From: Pseudomonas sp. Irchel 3H7
Lineage (GTDB): Bacteria; Pseudomonadota; Gammaproteobacteria; Pseudomonadales; Pseudomonadaceae
NCBI RefSeq assembly: GCF_900187605.1
Contig: NZ_FYEA01000015.1
Span: 62,001 to 126,000, forward strand
DNA: 64,000 nt
Direction: 5' to 3'
Shown piece by piece: positions 1 through 8,259 of the stretch; position 1 is the first letter of the stretch, and each line of letters starts with the position of its first letter. The notes beneath the pieces were generated by a model that was not told the origin of the DNA, searched no databases, and saw only the letters and a program-made list of their open reading frames with translations. Position numbers and translations under genes: made by a program.

Positions 1-1
1 G

Positions 2-709
2 CATCTGATGCTGCAACCGTACTTGGCCATGCAGTTACTCAGTGACCCGTTGCTGCAGGGGCAAGGCATTCTCGGTCGCTGCCTGATGACTTGGCCTAGT
101 AGCCTGGCCGGACAGCGCAGTTACCAAGCCGTCGACTTGTCCAAAGACGCTGCCCTAAAGCGCTATCGCCACCGACTTTCGGCCCTGTTTCATCAGCCTT
201 GGTCACTTTCCGCTGACGGTGCTCTTCAGCTATCACCGTTGAACCTCAGTCCATTGTCCCGTCGTCGCTGGATTGATTTGCATGACGCCATCGAAGCCCA
301 GTTGAGTGAGTTTGGCGAGCTGGCCAGCGTGCGGCCTAGCGGATCGAAGGCCGCCGACAACCTGCTGCGCATCGCCGGCATTCTGGCAGTCGTGGAGGAG
401 AGCAGCGCCGTGGAAGTCGATCATATCCAACGGGCCTCCGCTTTAGTCGGCTACTACCTCACCGAGATCCAGCGTCTGACCGAACAAGAGCCTGTGTGCC
501 GGGTAAAGGAAGAGGCGGACCGGCTGCTGCGCTGGCTGCAGGTCAAGGATTGGAAGCATTTCAGTATTCGTGAGTTGAACCGCAATGGTCCCCGCTTCGC
601 CCGCAAGAGTAGTCGTCATACCGCCAAGCTGCTGGTCGAGTTGCTTGATCATCATTGGTTGATTACCGACGGCCACACCTTTGAGGTGCGCCATGTTCAA
701 TCTCGATGA
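2..709 (+). CDS. DUF3987 (YfjI-like) family protein, C-terminal part, cut by window start
   Basis: The reading frame is already open at base 2, so the gene begins outside the window and only about 235 C-terminal residues are seen. The segment around SGSKAADNLLRIAGILAVVE followed by a helical region and a winged-helix-like tail (KHFSIRELNRNG...) resembles the C-terminus of DUF3987/YfjI proteins. These are primase/helicase-like proteins common in phages and integrative elements. It overlaps the next ORF by 17 bases and heads a chain of overlapping genes leading to a recombinase, which fits a mobile-element replication or regulation module. Family assignment is from recognition of the tail only; the ATPase part, if present, cannot be seen. 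Confidence 0.7.
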   Translation, partial: HLMLQPYLAMQLLSDPLLQGQGILGRCLMTWPSSLAGQRSYQAVDLSKDAALKRYRHRLSALFHQPWSLSADGALQLSPLNLSPLSRRRWIDLHDAIEAQLSEFGELASVRPSGSKAADNLLRIAGILAVVEESSAVEVDHIQRASALVGYYLTEIQRLTEQEPVCRVKEEADRLLRWLQVKDWKHFSIRELNRNGPRFARKSSRHTAKLLVELLDHHWLITDGHTFEVRHVQSR

Positions 710-1046
710 AGCACTGCGCAACCATCTGGCTCAGCGCCAAAAGGAGCCGAAAGTGCGGTTTGTCGCCGGTAGTGTCGCCACTTTGTCGCCACGCTCAAGC
801 CCAGGCAGGACAAGGGTTGTCGCCGCTGTCGCCGATGTCGCCACCCTCCGGAAAACTATCACCTCGACGACAGCCATCATTCAGCGGTTGAACGAGGAGG
901 GCGCGCATCTTTACGTCACCGACAACACGCTGTGTTTTCGCCCGACTGATTGGTCCCAGTTCGCTATCGTGAGTGCGAACTGGCGAGCCCTTTTCCATGA
1001 GCTCGTGGCAGTCGATCAGGAGCAGAAAAATGGCTCGCGTCGGTAA
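693..1046 (+). CDS. small hypothetical island protein
   Basis: A 117-residue frame starting at ATG 693 (MFNLDEALRNHLAQRQ) with a GAGGTG ribosome site just upstream; a TTG at 681 is a weaker alternative. It begins inside the previous gene and its end overlaps the recombinase start at 1030, so translation is probably coupled along the cluster. The middle is a low-complexity Val/Ala stretch encoded by repeated TGTCGCC units. The C-terminal half (ERL-like TTAIIQRLNEEGAHLYVTD...WSQFAIVSANWRALF) looks like a small globular domain. No family is recognised. Its conserved position between a DUF3987 gene and an integrase suggests an island maintenance role, which is inference. Confidence 0.6.
   Translation: MFNLDEALRNHLAQRQKEPKVRFVAGSVATLSPRSSPGRTRVVAAVADVATLRKTITSTTAIIQRLNEEGAHLYVTDNTLCFRPTDWSQFAIVSANWRALFHELVAVDQEQKNGSRR
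761..842 (+). repeat. cluster of six TGTCGCC heptamers
   Basis: TGTCGCC occurs at 761, 773, 784, 818, 827 and 836, all on the same strand within 82 bases and inside the small ORF. Two more copies lie at 2390 and 2415 in the intergenic stretch before the P4-type integrase. The copies fall in two reading frames, so they are not simply a peptide repeat. They could be binding sites for an island protein or a drifted low-complexity tract. Confidence 0.6.
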
Positions 1047-2010
1047 GCGAGCGGGGCGCAATTTCGGCTTCGGTCGCCAGCTCAGCTATGCCGGACCGCA
1101 AGCCTTGAAAGATCTGTTTGGCGACGGTCATTTTGCTACTGTCAAAGCCCATAGCGATCGGTGGCAGGCCTTTGTGAATTGGTGTCGATCCGAGGAAGGG
1201 CCGAGGCTGAATGACGCGCGACAGATCGACCGTGACATCCTCATGCGGTACGCCACTTACGTGCGTGAGCAGGTTGATCAGGGCAACGTCGGCATTGCCT
1301 CCGCGCAGAACCGCCTGTCCAGCGTGAACCGAACCATGGCTGCGCTGCGCGGTGATCAGTACGTCAAAATTCCGAGTCCGAGCAAGGCGCTAGGCCTACA
1401 GCGTTTAAGCGTGCGTAGCGATGCACCGCAAGGCCAAGACCGTGTGCAAGTCAGACTGATTGCGCAAACGCTGTCAGAGCGACAGCAATCGAGGGTGGCT
1501 GCCATTGTGCTCCTCGCTCGGGAGACCGGCATGCGCTTGCGTGAGGCTATCTTGGCGGACCTGCCCCGGCTCCAGCGTGAGGCTCGGCAACTGGGCAAGG
1601 TCAATATTCAAGATGGCACCAAAGGCGGTAGGTCAGGCGCATCAGCGGCGCGTTGGATCGCGGTCACGGATCAAGTCCGCGATGCCCTCGACAGGGCCAG
1701 CGAGGCCTCACCCAAAGGTAGTCGGAACCTGTTAGCACCCGATGAAAGCTACAAAGACTTCATGCAGGCAGTCGTGCGGCCGGCACGGGATCTCTTGCAT
1801 GAAAATGGTTTGAAAGGCTTTCATGAGCTGCGGGCGGCGTACGCCTGTGAGCGCTATGAACAACTGACTGGCTTCTCAGCACCCGTTAATGGCGGTCGTG
1901 GTCATCGAGAGGATCGAGAGCTCGATCAACGTGCACGCGAGCAGATCAGTCATGAGTTGGGACATAACCGCATCGATGTGGTGAGTGCCTACATCGGAGG
2001 CCGGCGATGA
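1030..2010 (+). CDS. tyrosine recombinase, Integrase_1-type (integrase domain-containing protein)
   Basis: A 326-residue protein. The start at ATG 1030 follows an AGGAGC site; longer in-frame starts back to 973 lack one. The N-terminal half (RNFGFGRQLSYAG..., SVNRTMAALRGD) looks like a SAM-like core-binding domain. The C-terminal half carries the tyrosine-recombinase set: Arg in ARETGMRLREA, H-x-x-R in FHELRAAYACERY, His in LGHNRIDVVSAYI, and a tyrosine about five residues from the end. All catalytic positions seem present, so it is probably active. It differs from the P4-type enzyme beside it and its substrate is unknown; in islands such proteins are often secondary integrases. The stop overlaps the next start (ATGA). 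Confidence 0.8.
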   Translation: MARVGKRAGRNFGFGRQLSYAGPQALKDLFGDGHFATVKAHSDRWQAFVNWCRSEEGPRLNDARQIDRDILMRYATYVREQVDQGNVGIASAQNRLSSVNRTMAALRGDQYVKIPSPSKALGLQRLSVRSDAPQGQDRVQVRLIAQTLSERQQSRVAAIVLLARETGMRLREAILADLPRLQREARQLGKVNIQDGTKGGRSGASAARWIAVTDQVRDALDRASEASPKGSRNLLAPDESYKDFMQAVVRPARDLLHENGLKGFHELRAAYACERYEQLTGFSAPVNGGRGHREDRELDQRAREQISHELGHNRIDVVSAYIGGRR

Positions 2011-2276
2011 AGTCCGAGTTCGATATGGCGTTGTTTCTGAGCCCCGTGGTCAAAGGTGCGCATGCCACGCGACAGCGGCACATCAGGCAAGCAGAAAGGA
2101 TGCACGAGGTGATTCGTGAGCGCTGGGGTTGCGCGACTCCCTGGTCTTGGAGGGAAAAACATGTGAGATGGTTTTTGGAGCACTACCTGCGTTGCTCAGC
2201 GCCAGCGACCGTCTATTACTATGAGTTAACAGCAGGATTGATCCGCCGTAGAAAGGCGCAACTCGTGGTTGTCTGA
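2007..2276 (+). CDS. small hypothetical protein coupled to the recombinase
   Basis: An 89-residue frame whose ATG overlaps the recombinase stop by four bases (ATGA), the usual mark of translational coupling. The protein is basic and aromatic-rich (RERWGCATPWSWREKHVRWF, HYLRCSAPATVYYYELTAGL), and reads like the N-terminal SAM-like arm of an integrase or a small DNA-binding helper. No signal peptide or membrane segment is evident. Coupling implies that it is made in proportion to the recombinase and may assist or direct it; that role is inference and the family is not recognised. Confidence 0.55.
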   Translation: MKSEFDMALFLSPVVKGAHATRQRHIRQAERMHEVIRERWGCATPWSWREKHVRWFLEHYLRCSAPATVYYYELTAGLIRRRKAQLVVV

Positions 2277-2294
2277 TAGACGCTTTTAAGCGTG

Positions 2295-2339
2295 AGCCCC
2301 TGAGTATGGGAATGCGGAGCCTTCCCATACTCAGGGGCT
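2295..2339. terminator. perfect 18-bp inverted repeat between convergent genes
   Basis: Arms AGCCCCTGAGTATGGGAA (2295-2312) and its exact complement (2322-2339) enclose a 9-base loop. It lies 18 bases after the small ORF stop and before the 3' end of the oppositely oriented integrase remnant, so it can serve both. There is no clear T-run, so factor-dependent or structural roles are possible. Confidence 0.5.
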
Positions 2340-2443
2340 TGGCCGAAGAAGCGCAGGCATGCCAGAGATTTAGCGACAGTCGTCACTTCTGTCGCCCTGC
2401 TGCACGACACGGATTGTCGCCGGCGTCGCCAACCTTTGGATGC

Positions 2444-3699
2444 TCAGCGTATCGGTACGACGTTGCGGTCCCTGGTTTGATTGATGGCCGATGCCGACAG
2501 GCTGCCGGTGGCCGCCTTCTGGATATGTTCACTCCACCAGGCCATCATCGGACGCCGGCGTTCGATGTAATCCGCTCGGTTGTAGGCGCTTCGAACTTCG
2601 TCTTTATCGACATGCGCCAGCGCGACTTCGATTAGCTCCGGATCCCATCCATGCTCGTTCAGAATTGTGCTGGCCATGGAGCGCATGCCGTGGCTGACTA
2701 AGCGGTCCTGAAAGCCCATTCGTTTCAACGCCATGTTGGCTGTCTGGCTATTCGCGTGGGTGCGCGGGTTTCTATCTGACGGGAACACATAATCCCTGTG
2801 GCCGCTATGGGACTTAAGCGTCTCCAATAATGAGAGTGCATGTTCGGTCAGCGGGATTGTGTGGGGACGACGCTTTTTCATTCGCTCCGGAGGGATGGTC
2901 CAGATGCGTTTGTCGAAGTCGATGTCTGCCCATCGGGTAGTCGCCGCTTCGGCAGGGCGGGTCATAGTGTGTAGCTGCCATTCGATCAGGCAGCGGGTCG
3001 TCCGCTTGATGCTGGCGTTCGCGATTTCCATCATGAGCTCCGGAAGCTCATCTGGTGGTAGCGCTGCCATGTTCTCTTTCTTAGGTTTCTTGAACACGGC
3101 CCGAATGCCGCTGAGAGGGTTGGCAAAGATCATTCCGGAATTGACCCCGTAGGTCATGATCTCGTTAAGGCGCTGGCTCACTCGCTTAACTGTCTCGAGG
3201 CTGCCTTTGGCCTCAATCGGACGAAGGAGCTTGATGACCATTGGGGCGCTGACTTCCGAGAGAGGCGTTGATTTCATGCTCGGAAAAACATGCAGTGTGA
3301 GGGAGCGCCAAATGTCTTCGGCATACGCCGGCGTGACGGAATCCTTCTTCAGCTCGAACCAGGCGGTGGCCACGTTCTCGAAGGTGTGTTCCGTTTCCGC
3401 TCGTTTGGCTTCCTGCAGCTCATTGCGCTGAGCTTTTGGGTCGATGCCCTGTGCAAGCAGCTCTCTGGCCTCAACGGTTTCTTCCTCGCTTGCGCAAGAG
3501 AAACCTCGGGATAAGAGCCGAGTGCCATGTTGATTCGATTCTTGGTGACGGGATGCCGGTAGTTGAAATTCCACTGCATCGAGCGATTGACCCTGACTCG
3601 CAGCTGGAGCCCGTCGCCATCCGTGAGGACGTAATCCTTGTCTTTCGGTTTGACTGCCTTGAGCTGGCGGTCGGAGAGGCGGGTGGTTTGAGCGCACAT
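2444..3699 (-). pseudogene. P4-type tyrosine integrase interrupted by a frameshift
   Basis: Two frames on the minus strand together make about 418 residues of a P4/CP4-57-type integrase. The first runs from ATG 3699 (MCAQTTRLSDRQLKAVKPKD, typical N-terminal domain) to ...SLAQARKK at about 3478. The second continues with TVEARELLAQGIDPKAQ and runs to 2444. One base is missing at AAGAAACCG near 3476-3481. The catalytic set is present after the break: Arg in TMTRPAEAA, H-x-x-R in HGMRSMAS, His in LAHVDKDEVRS and Tyr in AYNRADY. The start faces the tmRNA gene 190 bases away, the classic layout for an ssrA-specific island integrase. The break may be decay, a sequencing error or recoding; full-length enzyme is not encoded as read. 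Confidence 0.85.
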
Positions 3700-3721
3700 G
3701 AGAAGTACTCCATGACACCTT

Positions 3722-3775
3722 TTGGTATTCCCAAGATTAGCGCCGGGTAGCCGGGAATACCATTGGGAATACCAA
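3722..3775. repeat. three GGGAATACC sites between integrase and att region
   Basis: TTGGTATTCCCAA (3722-3734) is the exact inverse complement of TTGGGAATACCAA (3763-3775), and a third copy GGGAATACC sits at 3753-3761, in direct tandem with the last one. The cluster lies just upstream of the integrase start and about 110 bases from the tmRNA 3' end. This is where arm-type integrase or excisionase sites, or an int operator, would be expected. Confidence 0.6.
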
Positions 3776-3849
3776 GCCGCCTGGAACTCAAAAAACCTGG
3801 AAAGCCTCCCGCAGCCCTGAAACCCCCGTATTCACTGGATTTCAGGCAC

Positions 3850-3875
3850 AAAAAAAGACGTCCGTGGACGTCTTT
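3850..3875 (-). terminator. rho-independent terminator of tmRNA
   Basis: On the minus strand, AAAGACGTCC-AC-GGACGTCTTT is followed by a T-run (the A-run at 3849-3853 of the plus strand). It begins 12 bases after the tmRNA 3' end, the expected place for its terminator. Confidence 0.8.
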
Positions 3876-3886
3876 AGATGATTATT

Positions 3887-3911
3887 TGGTGGAGCCGGGG
3901 GGATTTGAACC
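3887..3911 (-). other. predicted attachment core in tmRNA 3' end
   Basis: The T-arm and acceptor end of ssrA, next to a P4-type integrase that reads away from it, is a known integration target for this enzyme family. A second copy of this segment should exist at the other island end, to the left of the window; none is visible inside it. Confidence 0.45.
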
Positions 3912-4275
3912 CCCGTCCGCCAGTACTCCGCTGTCGGTACTACATGCGTAGCCGTTTCTATTAAGTTAACCCTCAGCGACCCGAAGGGCAGGGTGCTTTG
4001 GGCGAGTTGTGTAAGTTTTAGCCGCTTCGTCCACAACGTACTGCACGGCGATTCTGTTCTATATGACAATCATTTTGGGTTTACAGACATCCCCTGATGA
4101 TTGCTGGACCCGAAGGTACCAGGAGCATTGTCAGCTGCAATTAAGCAGCGAGAGCAACACCGTATTGGTCGTCATTGGCAACTATAAGTAGTTGCAACAG
4201 TGGATTTACGACTTCTGTTACCAAGTCGGCATGCACCTAAAGTTTCGCAACCGGCGTCGAATCCTAAACGGCCCC
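3887..4275 (-). ncRNA. ssrA: tmRNA (ssrA)
   Basis: A 389-nucleotide tmRNA. The minus strand begins GGGGCCGTTTAGGATTCGAC and ends with the tRNA-like T-arm and acceptor ...GGCTCCACCA, both diagnostic of one-piece tmRNA. The resume frame at 4179-4141 encodes A-N-D-D-Q-Y-G-V-A-L-A-A followed by TAA, a proteolysis tag ending in the usual ALAA. It rescues stalled ribosomes together with SmpB, whose gene is at 13.5 kb in the same window. The 3' end is the apparent insertion site of the island to its left and is intact here, as expected where integration restores the gene. Confidence 0.95.
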
Positions 4276-4341
4276 GAACTCATTGCTCAGTACATCTGTT
4301 TGAGCAACAAGCCTGCGCAGTGTACGCCAATCAGCCCGCAA

Positions 4342-4361
4342 GGCCAACCCGAAGGTTGGCC
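4342..4361 (-). terminator. hairpin with UUCG loop after the small exported protein gene
   Basis: On the minus strand GGCCAACC-TTCG-GGTTGGCC lies 10 bases after the stop of the 4372-4650 gene. The loop is a stable UUCG tetraloop; only a short T stretch follows, so termination may be partial. Confidence 0.55.
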
Positions 4362-4371
4362 GGGACGCTGA

Positions 4372-4650
4372 TCAGTTGTTGGTGCCGGTGGCTTTGCGCA
4401 GTTCTACGATGGTTTGCGAGGTTTCCGCTACACAGTCATCGATCTTGCCCTCGGCCTTGAGCGACTGGGCTCTGGTCACACTGGCTTCAGCGCGCTGGCT
4501 CAGTTCTGGGTTCGCAGACAACTGCGCCTTGCCACTTTGAATGGTCTGAATATTCGCATCACACAGGTCAGCAGGCTTGTCAGCGGCGAACGAAGTGGAC
4601 GCCATCATCGATGCAGTAACGAACAGACCTAACAGTACAGAACGTTTCAT
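4372..4650 (-). CDS. small exported hypothetical protein
   Basis: A 92-residue protein with a clear Sec signal peptide (MKRSVLLGLFVTASMMASTS, then FA-ADK, cleavage near residue 22) and a good AAGGAGA site before ATG. The mature part is about 70 residues, helical, with two cysteines (DLCDAN and DDCVAE) that could form a disulfide in the periplasm. The C-terminal half has a short alpha-helical repeat character (SVTRAQSLKAEGKIDDCVAE). Similar small periplasmic proteins are common in pseudomonads, but no function is assigned. It sits alone between tmRNA and the dld terminator and is probably monocistronic. Confidence 0.75.
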   Translation of the reverse strand: MKRSVLLGLFVTASMMASTSFAADKPADLCDANIQTIQSGKAQLSANPELSQRAEASVTRAQSLKAEGKIDDCVAETSQTIVELRKATGTNN

Positions 4651-4715
4651 GTGTATCTCCTTGAACCGAGTGGGTCCAGACTTCGCTGGCCGTCAGGACG
4701 GGCAACCGTATGGAA

Positions 4716-4739
4716 GAAAAACCCCGATCAGCCGGGGTT
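4716..4739 (-). terminator. terminator of the lactate operon
   Basis: Minus strand AACCCCG-GCTGAT-CGGGGTT followed by T residues, about 40 bases after the dld stop codon. Confidence 0.75.
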
Positions 4740-4780
4740 ATTCTGTGGACTACAGTCGAACTCAAGGGTTCTATTTTTCT

Positions 4781-7591
4781 TCAACAGGCCTTCGCCCGGG
4801 TCACGCGATCCACCAGATAGACCAGCCCGTGGTAGTCAATTCCGCCGTGTTGCGTCAGGCCGATCTCACAGGTGCGACTGGTGGAAATCCCCTCGCTGCA
4901 ATGCTGCACCGCATCCTTTAGCGTGCGCAGCGAGTGGCTGTTCAGCTCCGGCGTGGTGAAGCCTTTGTCGCCGGCAAACCCGCAGCAATGAATGCCTTCC
5001 GGGATCACCACGTTATTGCTGCACTTGCGCGCCAGATCGATCAACGCCTGGCTTTCGCCCAGATGTTGCGTGCTGCAGGTCACGTGTACCGCGATCGGTG
5101 CGTCTTGCGGAGTGAAGTCCAGTCGTTCGAGAAGGTGCGTACGGATGAAGCGCACCGGGTCGTACAGATCCAGACGGGTTTCTCCTACGTCCTGAACCAG
5201 TCGCAACGTGCATGGGCTTGTGTCGCAATAGATCGGATCGAGTCCGCCGCGACTGGCGTGCAACAGGGCGCTGATCAACTCCTGACGCTTGTGCTCGGCC
5301 TGTTCGGCGTAGCCCTTGGAGGCGAAGGGCTGACCGCAGCAAAGGTTGTCCAGATTGTCCGGGAAGACCACTTGGTAGCCGGCCTTTTCCAGCAGTCCAC
5401 GGGTTTTGTCGTAGAGCGACATTTGCTCTTTATCACCCGCCGCCGGACCCATGACTCGCGAGACACACGCTGCGAGATACACCACACGCGGACGTTCGTC
5501 TGAGACGCTGGGGCTGAAGCGAATGGCCTTCTCTGGCTGCGGCATCGCATTCGTCCACAACGGCACTTGGCCCTTGGACAGGCGCGTAATGGTTGCAGAA
5601 AGTTTCGCCAGACGCGGTGCGCCAAGCATCATCCGCGCACCGTTGGCCACGTGCAGGGTAAAACGGGCGCCTTGCAGAGTCTTGGCGAAATTTCCTTCAA
5701 TCCAGTCAGCGGTTTTCTGATGCGTAGCGTGTCGGCCACGCAGCTTTTTCACCAGCTCGCCGGTATTAATTCCTACGGGGCAACGTTGCGCGCACAGACC
5801 AGTGGCGGCGCAGGTTTCGATGCCTTGGTATTCGTAAGCTTTTTCCAATTCTGTGGTGTCGACGCCCGCACGCTTTTTCGCCTGAATATCGCGCCAGATC
5901 ACAATACGCTGGCGCGGACTCAGGGTCAGTCCTTTAGATGGGCAGACCGGTTCGCAGAAACCGCATTCGATGCACTTATCGACAATCTCGTCGGCCGCCG
6001 GCAGCGGTTTCAGATGCTTGAGATGGATCTGTGGATCTTCGCTGAGCACCACGTCCGGGTTGAGAATCCCGTTCGGGTCGAGCAGACGTTTGAGCTGCCA
6101 CATCAGTTGATAGGCGTCGCTGCCCCATTCCAGTTCCACGAACGGCGCCATGTTGCGCCCGGTGCCGTGTTCGGCTTTCAGCGAGCCACCGAATTCCACC
6201 GCGACCAGTTGCGCGACGTCGTCCATGAACGCTTGATAGCGCGCGACTTCTTCCGGGTTGTTGAAGCCTTGGGTGAAGACGAAGTGCAGATTGCCTTCCA
6301 GCGCGTGTCCGAAAAGGATCGCTTCGTCGTAGGCATGTTTGTCGAACAACTCGATCAAGCGATTCACGCCGATTGCCAACTGGTCGACCGGGAAGGTCAC
6401 GTCTTCGATGATCACCGTGGTGCCGGTTTTGCGCACCGCGCCGACGGCGGGGAAGGTGTCCTTGCGGATGGCCCAGAGCTTGGCGTTCTCGGCTGGGTCT
6501 TCGGTGAAGTCGACCTGCTTTTCCACCGGGAAGCTACTGAGCGACGCCATGATTTGCGCCAGTTGTTCCTGCAACAAAGTAGAAGACGCGGCGCGGGATT
6601 CGATGAGCAACGCGCAGGCATTGTTCGACAGCTGCTGTACGAAAGCAGGCATGCCCGGTTTGTCCTGCACCGAACGCAAACTGCGGCGATCCAGCAGTTC
6701 TACGGCGGATACCGGTTGGCTCTTCAGTACGGTGACGGCGTTGCAGCAGGTCTCCACATCCGGGAAGACGATCAGCGCCGACGCCTTGTTCGGGTGATCG
6801 ATCACCGTGTCGTAAGTCACCGCGCTGATGAAACCGAGGGTGCCTTCGGAGCCGACCAGCAAGTGGCTCAAGATATCCACAGGCTCGTCGAAATCCACCA
6901 AGGCGTTGAGTGACAGGCCGGTGGTATTTTTCAGACGGTATTTGTGGCGGATTCGTGCAGCCAGTCCGGCGTTGGCACGGGTCTCGCGGCCCAATGTCGC
7001 CAAGCGTTCGAGCAGATCGCCGTGACTGCTGCGAAACGCTGTAACACTGGCAGCATCTTCGGTATCGAGTCGCGTGCCATCGGCGAGTACCAGACGAATC
7101 CCGGCCAGCGTGTGGTAGGTGTTTTGCGCCGTGCCGCAGCACATGCCGCTGGCGTTGTTTGCAACAATGCCGCCAATTTTACAGGCGTTGATCGACGCCG
7201 GATCAGGGCCGATCTTGCGGCCAAACGGTGCGAGCCATGCGTTGGCCTGTGCGCCGATCACACCAGGTTGCAGGCGGATTTGCGTGCCTTGGCCACGAAT
7301 CTCGCGCGCGTTCCAGTTATCCCCAAGCACGATCAAAACGGAATCGCTGATCGCCTGACCAGAGAGACTGGTGCCCGCTGCACGGAAGGTCACTGGAACA
7401 TGGTCGCGCTGAGCCAGTTTCAGCAGGGCCACGACTTCGTCCTCCGATTCGACGCGGATTACCAGTTGCGGAATCAGTCGATAAAAACTGGCGTCGGTGC
7501 CGAAGGCCAGAGTCGATAACGGATCATCAAAGCGGCGCTCCGCCGGAATCAGTTGTTGCGCATCACGCAGAAAATTAGCCGGAAGCGTCAT
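4781..7591 (-). CDS. dld: FAD/Fe-S D-lactate dehydrogenase (Dld-II type)
   Basis: A 936-residue fusion flavoprotein. The N-terminal half is a PCMH-type FAD domain (VTFRAAGTSLSGQAISD; IGPDPASINACKIGG) with an FAD-oxidase C-terminal domain. Two 4Fe-4S motifs follow (CIECGFCEPVCP near residue 540, CAATGLCAQRCPVG near 592). The last third has CCG-type cysteine motifs (LCCGQPFASKG, HCCGFAGDKG). This layout matches the respiratory D-lactate dehydrogenase called Dld-II in Shewanella, which passes electrons to the quinone pool. It is the last gene of the lactate operon; its ATG overlaps the lutC stop (ATGA). A glycolate-oxidase-like activity is possible, but the lactate context favours D-lactate. Confidence 0.88.
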   Translation of the reverse strand: MTLPANFLRDAQQLIPAERRFDDPLSTLAFGTDASFYRLIPQLVIRVESEDEVVALLKLAQRDHVPVTFRAAGTSLSGQAISDSVLIVLGDNWNAREIRGQGTQIRLQPGVIGAQANAWLAPFGRKIGPDPASINACKIGGIVANNASGMCCGTAQNTYHTLAGIRLVLADGTRLDTEDAASVTAFRSSHGDLLERLATLGRETRANAGLAARIRHKYRLKNTTGLSLNALVDFDEPVDILSHLLVGSEGTLGFISAVTYDTVIDHPNKASALIVFPDVETCCNAVTVLKSQPVSAVELLDRRSLRSVQDKPGMPAFVQQLSNNACALLIESRAASSTLLQEQLAQIMASLSSFPVEKQVDFTEDPAENAKLWAIRKDTFPAVGAVRKTGTTVIIEDVTFPVDQLAIGVNRLIELFDKHAYDEAILFGHALEGNLHFVFTQGFNNPEEVARYQAFMDDVAQLVAVEFGGSLKAEHGTGRNMAPFVELEWGSDAYQLMWQLKRLLDPNGILNPDVVLSEDPQIHLKHLKPLPAADEIVDKCIECGFCEPVCPSKGLTLSPRQRIVIWRDIQAKKRAGVDTTELEKAYEYQGIETCAATGLCAQRCPVGINTGELVKKLRGRHATHQKTADWIEGNFAKTLQGARFTLHVANGARMMLGAPRLAKLSATITRLSKGQVPLWTNAMPQPEKAIRFSPSVSDERPRVVYLAACVSRVMGPAAGDKEQMSLYDKTRGLLEKAGYQVVFPDNLDNLCCGQPFASKGYAEQAEHKRQELISALLHASRGGLDPIYCDTSPCTLRLVQDVGETRLDLYDPVRFIRTHLLERLDFTPQDAPIAVHVTCSTQHLGESQALIDLARKCSNNVVIPEGIHCCGFAGDKGFTTPELNSHSLRTLKDAVQHCSEGISTSRTCEIGLTQHGGIDYHGLVYLVDRVTRAKAC

Positions 7592-8259
7592 TGGTCCTCC
7601 AGGATCAGCACCACCAAGTCTTTCGGGCCGTGGGCGCCGTAGGCCAGCACCTGTTCAATGTCGGCGGTTTTCGACGGGCCGGACACCAGCAACGCGTTGG
7701 TCGGCATGCCCTGCGCCCATTCGAATTCCTGCTGCACCTGATAAAAGTTGTCGCGGATTTCACTGGCCTTGAGCAGGGCAAAATGCACCGGTGGCACCAG
7801 ACTCATCAAACGCGGTTCTTCGCGGGTCGGCCACATGATCAAGCTGCCGGTAGCGGCGATCGCGCCGAGGGTGCCGGTCAGACTCGCCGGAGTGTCGTTG
7901 AACAGCTCGGCTTTCCACTCTTCCATCGGCCGGTCGTAGGATTTCAGTGCTGGCAGATCAGGATTGTTCGCCCAGTGCTGTGTGATTTTCTGCCCGTGCG
8001 CGGTAGTCGGTGCAATCAACAGGCTCGGCAACTGACGGTCGCGCAGTAATTGCGCAAGCAACGCCGGCCATGCTTCGCCCGAGGTCAGGTGGATTTCGGT
8101 GTGCACTGCTTCCATCAATTTGCGCAGTTGCGGAATGCGTTGTTCGGCGCTGTAGGTGTAAGGCTGCGTCACTAGATCGACGTCGAAGTCGTCGGCAATA
8201 GGTGTGGTCCCCGTCAGACTTTTCCGCAGTTTGCCGAGGATATTTTGCTTGGCGCTCAT
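7588..8259 (-). CDS. lutC: L-lactate utilization protein LutC (LldG)
   Basis: A 223-residue protein of the LutC/YkgG family (DUF162 fold), starting at ATG 8259 (MSAKQNILGKLRKS). The start overlaps the lutB stop by one base (TGATG), which rules out longer upstream starts. Conserved stretches include ASLTGTLGAIAATGSL and the C-terminal GPSKTADIEQVLAYGAHGPK typical of the family. With LutA and LutB it forms the iron-sulfur L-lactate oxidising complex that replaces the flavin enzyme LldD in many bacteria. Cytoplasmic, probably membrane-associated through its partners. Its stop overlaps the dld start. Confidence 0.92.
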   Translation of the reverse strand: MSAKQNILGKLRKSLTGTTPIADDFDVDLVTQPYTYSAEQRIPQLRKLMEAVHTEIHLTSGEAWPALLAQLLRDRQLPSLLIAPTTAHGQKITQHWANNPDLPALKSYDRPMEEWKAELFNDTPASLTGTLGAIAATGSLIMWPTREEPRLMSLVPPVHFALLKASEIRDNFYQVQQEFEWAQGMPTNALLVSGPSKTADIEQVLAYGAHGPKDLVVLILEDQ

